Assembly: GCA_035465955.1 (NCBI GenBank)
Contig: DATIVK010000199.1
Coordinates: forward strand, 1 to 10,594
DNA: 10,594 nucleotides
Direction of reading: 5' to 3'
Source of the DNA: DATIVK01 sp035465955
GTDB lineage: Bacteria; Myxococcota; Myxococcia; Myxococcales; Anaeromyxobacteraceae
Shown: piece by piece, positions 6,033 to 10,594 of the stretch
Layout of the letters: every line of letters starts with the position of its first letter
Position numbering within the stretch: position 1 is the stretch's first letter
Made by a program: the position numbers and the translations under genes
The notes under the pieces: generated by a model
Seen by the model: the letters and a program-made list of their open reading frames with translations, nothing else
Told to the model about the DNA's origin: nothing
Database searches by the model: none

Positions 6033-7919
6033 TCAGTGGAGCGCCCCGGTGCGCCAGCCCGCCTCCCACGCCCCGTACTGCCCGGCGGGCATCGGCGTGC
6101 TGATGAAGTACCCCTGCGCGGCGTCGCAGCCCAGCGCGGCCAGCCGGTCCAGGATGGCCTTGCTCTCCACCCCCTCGGCGACGACGTCGAGGTCGAGGTC
6201 GTGCCCGAGGTCGATGGTCGAGCGGACGATCGTCGCCGAGTCCGGGCTGGTCAGGATGCCGGTGACGAAGGACTGGTCGATCTTCAGGGAGTCGACGGGC
6301 AGCTTCTGGAGGTAGGCGAGGCTGGAGTACCCGGTGCCGAAGTCGTCGATGAAGAGCTCGACGTCGAGGGCCTTGAGCGCCTTCAGCGTCTCCATCGCGC
6401 CGGCCGGATCGGCCATCAGGGCGCTCTCCGTCAGCTCGAACTGGATGCGCCCGGGGGCGATCCCCCAGGTCGTGAAGGCCCCGCGGATCGCGTCGAGGAG
6501 GCCGGGGTCGCGCAGGTCCTGGGCGGAGAGGTTGACGGAGAGCGGCCAGTCGAGCCCATCCTCGTGCCACGCCCAGCTCTGGCGGCACGCCGCCTCCAGC
6601 ACCCAGCGCGTCAGCGGCGTGATGATCCCCCCGTGCTCCGCCAGCTTGATGAAGTCGCCGGTCTGGAGCATGCCGTGCTGCGGGTGGCGCCACCGCACCA
6701 GCGCCTCGGCCCCGCATGCCGCGCCGGTGGCGATGTTCACCTTGGGCTGGCAGTAGAGGAGCAGCTCGTCGCGCTCGATGGCGCGGCGCAGGTCGCCCAT
6801 CAGGGCGAGCCGCCGGGTCGCCTCCTGGTCGATGCCCCCCTCGTAGACCAGGTACCCGGCGCTCGCGCGCCGGGCCCCGAAGGCCGCGACCTTGGCGCGC
6901 CGGATCAGGACGTCCGCGTCGGCGCCGTGGCCGGGGTAGAGGGCGATCCCGACGCTCGCCCGCGCGGCGACGGAGAGCCCCGAGAGCTCCACCGGGGCGT
7001 CGATCGCGGCGACCAGCCCCCGGGCGAGGCGCGCCGCCCCCTCCGCGCCGCCGCCGCGGAGCAGGAGGGCGAGCTCGGCGTCGCCGACCCGGGCGACGGT
7101 CTCCCCCGGCGGCGCGAGCCCGACGACCCGCCGCGCGACCTCCTGGATCAGCGCGTCGGACGCCGGGTCGCCGAGCGTGTCCCCGATCTCGTCGAAGCGA
7201 TCCAGGTCGACGTGGAGCAGCGCCAGGGAGCGGCGCTCCTTCGCCGCCGCCGCGAGCGCGTCCCCCAGCGCGTCGCGCAGGGCGACGCGGTTGGGCAGGC
7301 CGGTCAGCTCGTCGCGGTAGGCGAGCCGCTCGATCAGCGCCTGCGCCTCCGCCTGCCGGGCGCGGGCGCGGAGGTTCCCGATCCCGTAGGCGAGGTCGTC
7401 GGCCAGCTCGGCGAGGAGCCGGACCTCCTCCGCGTCGAACGCGTCGGGCTCGGCGGCGGCCACCGTCAGCGCACCGATCACCCGGCCGTCCACCCGCAGC
7501 GGGAAGGCGCTCACCGCCTCGCACCCCTGCTCGAGGAGGGCGCGGATCCCCTCCGGCCACGGCAGGTAGCTCGGGTCGCTGCGGAGGTTCCTCCCGATCA
7601 CCGGCTCGCCGGTCCGGATCGCCGTGCCCGTCGCGACGCGCCCCTGGGGCGTGTCCGACCAGGTGAGATCCCGCAGCACGGGATCGACGCCGGCCGAGGC
7701 CGCCCACCGGACGCTCCGGGCGGCGTCGGTCTGCGCGTAGCCCACGGCCGCCAGCCGGAAGCCCCCCTGCTCCACGAGGACGCGGCACATCTGGCCGAGC
7801 AGCGCCGGCTCGTCCGACGCGCGCAGCAGCATCCGGTTCCCTGCGCTCAGGGTCCGGTAGGCGCGCGCGAGCCGCTCGTCGCAGCCCGCGCTCCGCCGGG
7901 GTTCCGAGGTGGCAGCCAT
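6033..7919 (-). CDS. GAF-GGDEF(degenerate)-EAL protein, probable c-di-GMP phosphodiesterase
   Basis: This 628-residue protein has no signal peptide or membrane helix, so it is probably cytoplasmic. Residues about 25-185 form a GAF-like sensor (FRLAAVGYAQ, PLRVDGRVIGALTVAA), then a coiled stretch (183-199). The GGDEF domain starts at YRDELTGLPNR (201-211), but its signature loop reads RVGDAEL (277-283) instead of RxGGDEF, and no RxxD inhibitory site precedes it, so cyclase activity is unlikely. The EAL domain (about 370-620) is intact: EALVRW (405-410), NLSAQDL (463-469), ELTES (495-499), DDFGTGYSSL (525-534), K546, VAEGVES (580-586) and QGYFISTP (602-609). It should hydrolyse c-di-GMP to pGpG, with the GAF and dead GGDEF domains as regulatory inputs. 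A strong GGAGGAGG site precedes the ATG at 7919. It is co-directional with the regulator upstream, but 121 bases separate them. Confidence 0.92.
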   Translation of the reverse strand: MAATSEPRRSAGCDERLARAYRTLSAGNRMLLRASDEPALLGQMCRVLVEQGGFRLAAVGYAQTDAARSVRWAASAGVDPVLRDLTWSDTPQGRVATGTAIRTGEPVIGRNLRSDPSYLPWPEGIRALLEQGCEAVSAFPLRVDGRVIGALTVAAAEPDAFDAEEVRLLAELADDLAYGIGNLRARARQAEAQALIERLAYRDELTGLPNRVALRDALGDALAAAAKERRSLALLHVDLDRFDEIGDTLGDPASDALIQEVARRVVGLAPPGETVARVGDAELALLLRGGGAEGAARLARGLVAAIDAPVELSGLSVAARASVGIALYPGHGADADVLIRRAKVAAFGARRASAGYLVYEGGIDQEATRRLALMGDLRRAIERDELLLYCQPKVNIATGAACGAEALVRWRHPQHGMLQTGDFIKLAEHGGIITPLTRWVLEAACRQSWAWHEDGLDWPLSVNLSAQDLRDPGLLDAIRGAFTTWGIAPGRIQFELTESALMADPAGAMETLKALKALDVELFIDDFGTGYSSLAYLQKLPVDSLKIDQSFVTGILTSPDSATIVRSTIDLGHDLDLDVVAEGVESKAILDRLAALGCDAAQGYFISTPMPAGQYGAWEAGWRTGALH

Positions 7920-7986
7920 CGCCGCACCTCCTCCGAGGGCCAGCCCCTCACCGATGATACTAGCCGCCCGTTGGACGCCGAATCGC

Positions 7987-8005
7987 GGCCGCGGGTGACG
8001 CGGCC
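7987..8005 (-). terminator. GC-rich hairpin in the gap between the sigma-54 regulator and the EAL gene
   Basis: GGCCGCG (7987-7993) and CGCGGCC (7999-8005) pair as a 7-bp stem with a five-base loop, 36 bases beyond the regulator's stop in its direction of transcription. No T-tract follows, so it is at best a weak or Rho-assisted terminator. The rest of the 121-base gap holds a small AT-rich stretch (7954-7963; minus-strand TAGTAT) that might be a -10 box for the EAL gene, but no matching -35 is evident. Confidence 0.25.
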
Positions 8006-8040
8006 CCCATCGCGTGCGCCGTAGGAGGGGCCCCCCGCGG

Positions 8041-9051
8041 TCACGCCTCCGCCTCGGCCGCGATCCCCCAGCCCTTCAGCTTCCGCCAGAGCGTGGTCCG
8101 GCCGATTCCGAGGAGGCGGGCCGCCTCCTGCTGGGAGCCGCCCGCGCGCGCCAGCACGCGCAGGACGTGCTCGCGCTCGGCGTCCGCGAGCGTGAGCGGC
8201 TCGGCGCCGTCCGCGCCGGCCTCCCCGGCGCCGCCGGTCACCTCGTCCGGCAGGTGCGCGAGCTGGATCGTCCCGCCGCGCGCGAGCGCCGCCCCGTGCT
8301 TCACCGCGTTCCCCAGCTCGCGCACGTTCCCCGGCCATCCGTACGCGTGGAGCGCCTGCTCGGCCGCCAAGGAGAGGCCGGACGGGGGCCGCTTCTCGGC
8401 CGCCATCAGCGCGCGGGCGAGCGGGAGGATGTCGGCGCGCCGCTCGCGCAGCGGCGGGACGCGGAGCGAGAGCACCTTGAGCCGGTAGTAGAGATCCTCG
8501 CGGAACTGGCCGCGGGCGATGAGCGCCTTGAGGTCCCGGTGCGTGGCGCAGACGAACCGGACGTCGACGCCGAACGTCCGGGTGTCGCCGACGCGCCGGA
8601 CCTCGCCCTCCTGCACGGCGCGCAGCAGCTTCGCCTGGAGCGGCAGCGGCATCTCCCCGATCTCGTCGAGGAAGAGCGTCCCGCCCGACGCCGCCTCGAG
8701 CAGCCCCTCCTTCGCGGTGGCGGCGCCGGTGAAGGCGCCGCGCACGTGGCCGAAGAGCTCGCTCTCGAGCAGCTCGCTCGGCACGGCGGCGACGTTCACC
8801 GCGACGAAGGGGCGGTCGCGGCGGGCGCCGTTGGCGTGGAGCGCGCGGGCGACGATCTCCTTGCCCGTGCCGCTCTCGCCGAAGACGACCACCGGCGCGT
8901 CGGCGTCGGCGAAGTCGCGCACGCGCAGCAGGACCGCCTTCATGGCGTCGCTCTCCGCCACCACGTGGGTGACCGAGCGGAGCGACTCGACGACGGTCTC
9001 CAATCCGCAGACGTCGCACCGGCACGGCTCTCCGTTGGGACCTCGCTCCAT
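8041..9051 (-). CDS. Sigma-54-dependent activator with N-terminal CxCxxC stub (AAA+ and Fis-type HTH)
   Basis: This 336-residue bacterial enhancer-binding protein remodels sigma-54 RNA polymerase by ATP hydrolysis. The AAA+ domain (about 28-270) has Walker A GESGTGKE (58-65), the sigma-54-contacting GAFTGA loop (105-110), Walker B GTLFLDEIGE (124-133), ATHRDL (169-174), FREDLYYRL (183-191) and sensor II GWPGNVREL (238-246). A Fis-type helix-turn-helix lies at 304-328. There is no GAF, PAS or receiver domain. The first 27 residues contain only a Cys cluster, C10-x-C12-x-x-C15, which could bind a metal or Fe-S centre or react with NO or thiols. The ATG at 9051 follows GAGGTGG; longer frames upstream run antisense through the RIC gene. 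The gene is divergent from the RIC gene across a sigma-54 promoter, which suggests a NorR-like role. The sensing mode is inferred. Confidence 0.93.
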   Translation of the reverse strand: MERGPNGEPCRCDVCGLETVVESLRSVTHVVAESDAMKAVLLRVRDFADADAPVVVFGESGTGKEIVARALHANGARRDRPFVAVNVAAVPSELLESELFGHVRGAFTGAATAKEGLLEAASGGTLFLDEIGEMPLPLQAKLLRAVQEGEVRRVGDTRTFGVDVRFVCATHRDLKALIARGQFREDLYYRLKVLSLRVPPLRERRADILPLARALMAAEKRPPSGLSLAAEQALHAYGWPGNVRELGNAVKHGAALARGGTIQLAHLPDEVTGGAGEAGADGAEPLTLADAEREHVLRVLARAGGSQQEAARLLGIGRTTLWRKLKGWGIAAEAEA

Positions 9052-9061
9052 GTTCCACCTC

Positions 9062-9076
9062 GTTTCAGACTGAAAC
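9062..9076. promoter_or_regulatory. Perfect palindrome GTTTCA-N3-TGAAAC, candidate enhancer/operator
   Basis: GTTTCA (9062-9067) and TGAAAC (9071-9076) are perfect 6-base inverted arms around GAC. The centre is about 87 bases upstream of the predicted sigma-54 start site for the RIC gene, a normal distance for an enhancer-binding site. It also ends 10 bases before the regulator's ATG and abuts its Shine-Dalgarno, so bound regulator could repress its own gene. A second TGAAA half-site occurs at 9108-9112. It does not match the FNR (TTGAT-N4-ATCAA) or NorR (GT-N7-AC) consensus well. Confidence 0.6.
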
Positions 9077-9088
9077 CTAATCGTGAGG

Positions 9089-9134
9089 GGCCAGCCATGC
9101 AACCTGCTGAAAACAGGTCGAGTCCTGGCTGGCC
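9089..9134. promoter_or_regulatory. Nested inverted repeat overlapping the -24 element
   Basis: The outer arms GGCCAGCC (9089-9096) and GGCTGGCC (9127-9134) are perfect 8-base inverses. Nested inside are ACCTG (9102-9106) and CAGGT (9114-9118), separated by CTGAAAA. The right outer arm covers the TGGC of the sigma-54 -24 element, so a protein bound here could compete with the holoenzyme. It lies upstream of the expected RIC transcript, so it acts at DNA level if at all for that gene. Function is unproven. Confidence 0.45.
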
Positions 9135-9145
9135 TCCCGCGTGCA
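9130..9145 (+). promoter_or_regulatory. Sigma-54 (-24/-12) promoter of the RIC gene
   Basis: TGGC (9130-9133) and TGCA (9142-9145) place the invariant GG (9131-9132) and GC (9143-9144) exactly 10 bases apart, as required by the TGGCAC-N5-TTGC consensus. Initiation about 12 bases after the GC predicts a start near 9156, just before the AGGAGGT ribosome site (9160-9165). The adjacent divergent gene encodes a sigma-54 activator, which strongly supports the call. The inner positions (CT for AC, GT for TT) deviate from consensus. Confidence 0.72.
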
Positions 9146-9169
9146 ATGTCATGGACACAGGAGGTCGAC

Positions 9170-9880
9170 ATGCTGACCCAGAGAAGTTTCGAGAAGCCCC
9201 AGATCGCGACGACCGACACCCTCGCCGCCATCGTCGCCCGCCACCCGGCGAGCGCCCGCGTCTTCCAGGCCCACCGCCTCGACTTCTGCTGCCACGGCGA
9301 GCAGACGCTCGAGGAGGCGCTCCGCGGGCGGCCCGAGCGCGCCGAGGCGATCCTGGGCGAGGTGGAGGATGCCGTCCGCTCGCTCGACCGCGAGGTCGTG
9401 GCCGAGGACGTCGCCTCGCTCTCCACCGCCGCCCTCGTCTCGCGGATCATCGAGCGCCACCACGGGTTCCTGCGGCGCCAGCTGCCCGCGATCGCGCCCC
9501 TCGCCGAGAAGGTCGCCCGCGTCCACGGCGAGCACAACCCGAAGCTCATCGAGGTCGCCGCCGCCTTCGAGGAGCTCCGGCGCGCCGTCGAGCCCCACCT
9601 CGACGAGGAGGAGCAGGTCCTCTTCCCGGCGCTCATGGCGCGCCACCCGGACCCGGCGGCCGCCGCCGGCGGGCTCGGCCGGATGTTCGAGGACCACCTC
9701 GTGGTCGGCCGGCTGATCGGCCACCTGCGCGAGCAGACCGACGACTATCGGACGCCGGAGTGGGGCTGCCGCAGCTACCGCCTGCTGATGTCCGAGCTCG
9801 AGGACCTCGAGACCGACCTGCTCCGCCACGTCCACCTGGAGAACCACGTCCTCATGCCGAGGTTCGTGGAGCGCCACTGA
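9170..9880 (+). CDS. ytfE: RIC-type di-iron protein (Fe-S cluster repair, YtfE/ScdA/DnrN family)
   Basis: This 236-residue protein has the two-part layout of RIC proteins, which repair or protect Fe-S centres during NO and peroxide stress. Residues about 14-52 are the ScdA N-terminal domain, with the paired cysteines in LDFCCHG (37-43). Residues about 90-232 are a haemerythrin-like four-helix bundle supplying di-iron ligands: H97/H98, H122, H143 with E147 (HLDEEEQVLFP), H176 and H222/H226 (HLENHVLMP). The ATG at 9170 is chosen over the one at 9083 because it follows a perfect AGGAGGT at 4-base spacing and the extra N-terminal residues would read through the promoter. The sigma-54 promoter and divergent activator imply induction by that activator. 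A close relative acting mainly as an iron donor or NO reductase is possible. Confidence 0.94.
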   Translation: MLTQRSFEKPQIATTDTLAAIVARHPASARVFQAHRLDFCCHGEQTLEEALRGRPERAEAILGEVEDAVRSLDREVVAEDVASLSTAALVSRIIERHHGFLRRQLPAIAPLAEKVARVHGEHNPKLIEVAAAFEELRRAVEPHLDEEEQVLFPALMARHPDPAAAAGGLGRMFEDHLVVGRLIGHLREQTDDYRTPEWGCRSYRLLMSELEDLETDLLRHVHLENHVLMPRFVERH

Positions 9881-9916
9881 CCGCCTTCCGCCGCACCCGA
9901 CGCAACCCCCACGAGC

Positions 9917-9935
9917 GCCGCGCCCCGCGCGCGGC
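9917..9935 (+). repeat. Intercistronic hairpin between the two di-iron genes
   Basis: GCCGCGC (9917-9923) and GCGCGGC (9929-9935) form a 7-bp stem with a five-base loop inside the 70-base gap, immediately before the GAGGAG ribosome site (9937-9942) of the next gene. With no T-tract it is more likely an mRNA processing or stability element, or chance in GC-rich DNA, than a terminator. The two genes are probably co-transcribed. Confidence 0.3.
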
Positions 9936-9950
9936 CGAGGAGAGCAGGAC

Positions 9951-10594
9951 ATGAGCATCCGACCGGAGTCGAACCTCACCTGGACCGAGATCCTGATGAA
10001 GGACCACGAGATGACCGAGCGGGTCTTCGCCGCGGCCGAGAAGGCCTTCGCGGACGCGGCCCCGCCGACGCCGGGGTTCGTCGCGAACCTCCGCGAGTAC
10101 CTCGTCACCTACGTCGACCGCTGCCACAACCAGAAGGAGGAGCGGGCCCTCTTCCCGCTCCTCGCGCAGCGCGGCATCCCGACCGAGGGCGGGCCGGTCG
10201 CCGTGATGCTCGTCGAGCACGGCCAGGCGCGCGCGCTGGTGGAGCGCATCGACGCGGCCGCGAAGGGCTACGTCGACGGCGACCGGGGGCGGCTCCCGGA
10301 GCTCAAGGAGGCCTTCGCGGCCTACGCCGCGCTCAACAAGCCGCACTACTGGAAGGAGAACGACATCCTCTACCCGCTGGCGAACCGCGTCCTCTCGCCG
10401 GAGGACGCCGTGGAGCTGGTCGACGAGATCGAGGAGATCGAGCAGGAGCTGGGCCCCTCGACGCGCGAGCGGTACTGGAGGCTCGCCGAGGAGATCGTCT
10501 CGCTCGTGGAGCTGAAGGATCTCTCCTGGGGGCTCGCCCCCGAGGTGCTCGCCGCGATCCTCAACACGCTCCCGATCGAGCTCTCCTTCGTCGA
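9951..10594 (+). CDS. Haemerythrin-PAS protein (DUF438-like), 3' end outside the window
   Basis: The ATG at 9951, eight bases after GAGGAG, opens a frame with no stop through 214 codons to the window edge. Residues about 10-150 are a haemerythrin domain with well-placed ligands: H19, H59 with E63 (CHNQKEERALFP), H90 (EHGQAR) and H132 with E136 (HYWKENDILYP). An acidic helical linker follows (about 150-195). The sequence then reads PEVLAAILNTLPIELSFV (197-214), the usual entry into the PAS domain of DUF438-type proteins. I infer a di-iron O2/NO-responsive sensor or redox protein. It lies 70 bases after the RIC gene on the same strand and is likely in the same sigma-54-driven transcript. What follows the PAS domain cannot be seen. 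Confidence 0.9.
   Translation, partial: MSIRPESNLTWTEILMKDHEMTERVFAAAEKAFADAAPPTPGFVANLREYLVTYVDRCHNQKEERALFPLLAQRGIPTEGGPVAVMLVEHGQARALVERIDAAAKGYVDGDRGRLPELKEAFAAYAALNKPHYWKENDILYPLANRVLSPEDAVELVDEIEEIEQELGPSTRERYWRLAEEIVSLVELKDLSWGLAPEVLAAILNTLPIELSFV

Noticed and set aside
4578..8024. A 1148-codon plus-strand open frame across the ubiD, EAL-gene and intergenic region
   Set aside because: It is the complement of genes with clear family motifs; its composition is Arg/Gly/Ala/Glu-rich low complexity typical of antisense frames in GC-rich DNA, and it has no recognisable domain.
9083..9169. An upstream ATG that would lengthen the RIC protein by 29 residues
   Set aside because: That start precedes the predicted sigma-54 start site and lacks the strong AGGAGGT found before the ATG at 9170.
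8041..9636. A 531-codon version of the sigma-54 regulator with an extra N-terminal domain
   Set aside because: The extra residues are antisense to the RIC gene and the promoter region. The ATG at 9051 has a good ribosome site and starts just before the Cys motif.
9149..10108. Minus-strand frame of 319 codons opposite the RIC and haemerythrin genes
   Set aside because: The plus strand carries clear di-iron ligand motifs and strong ribosome sites; the antisense frame has no recognisable domain.

Overview
The window is very GC-rich, gene-dense bacterial DNA (roughly 70% G+C by eye). It uses the futalosine route to menaquinone, a sigma-54 enhancer-binding activator and haemerythrin-type di-iron proteins. 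Short CCCTCTCCCCC/GGGGGAGAGGG palindromes of the kind scattered through many high-GC genomes are also present. This suits a quinone-respiring, facultative or anaerobic deltaproteobacterial/Myxococcota-like lineage, or another deep GC-rich phylum. The placement is inference only; no rRNA or tRNA is visible.

Region 1 (1-5963, all minus strand) is a tightly packed menaquinone operon, read ubiD > ubiE/menG > ubiX > mqnE > mqnA-mqnC. Genes overlap by 4 bases (GTGA, ATGA) or are separated by 3-4 bases. Its last cistron is the main surprise. One uninterrupted frame of at least 652 codons carries a complete chorismate dehydratase (MqnA) followed directly by a complete radical-SAM dehypoxanthine futalosine cyclase (MqnC). 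It then runs off the left edge through an in-frame repeat-encoded tail. MqnB, MqnD and a UbiA-type prenyltransferase are not in the window. Palindromic repeats occur at three places inside coding DNA of this operon. A sigma-70-like promoter sits so close to ubiD that the transcript would be almost leaderless.

Region 2 (6033-7919, minus) is a cytoplasmic GAF-GGDEF-EAL protein. Its GGDEF motif is degenerate and its EAL domain looks intact, so it is probably a c-di-GMP phosphodiesterase.

Region 3 (8041-10594) looks like a self-contained nitrosative/oxidative-stress locus. A minus-strand sigma-54 activator has no GAF or receiver domain, only a short N-terminal stub with a Cys-x-Cys-x-x-Cys motif. 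Across a 118-base divergent gap lie a plus-strand RIC-type di-iron repair protein (YtfE/ScdA/DnrN family) and a second haemerythrin protein that enters a PAS domain at the right edge. The gap contains a perfect GTTTCA-N3-TGAAAC palindrome, a nested inverted repeat and a good -24/-12 sigma-54 promoter just upstream of the RIC gene. The palindrome lies about 87 bases upstream of the predicted start site, which suits an enhancer site. I read this as a NorR-like circuit with a different, possibly cysteine-based, sensing input. Together with the MqnA-MqnC fusion it is the most novel candidate in the window.
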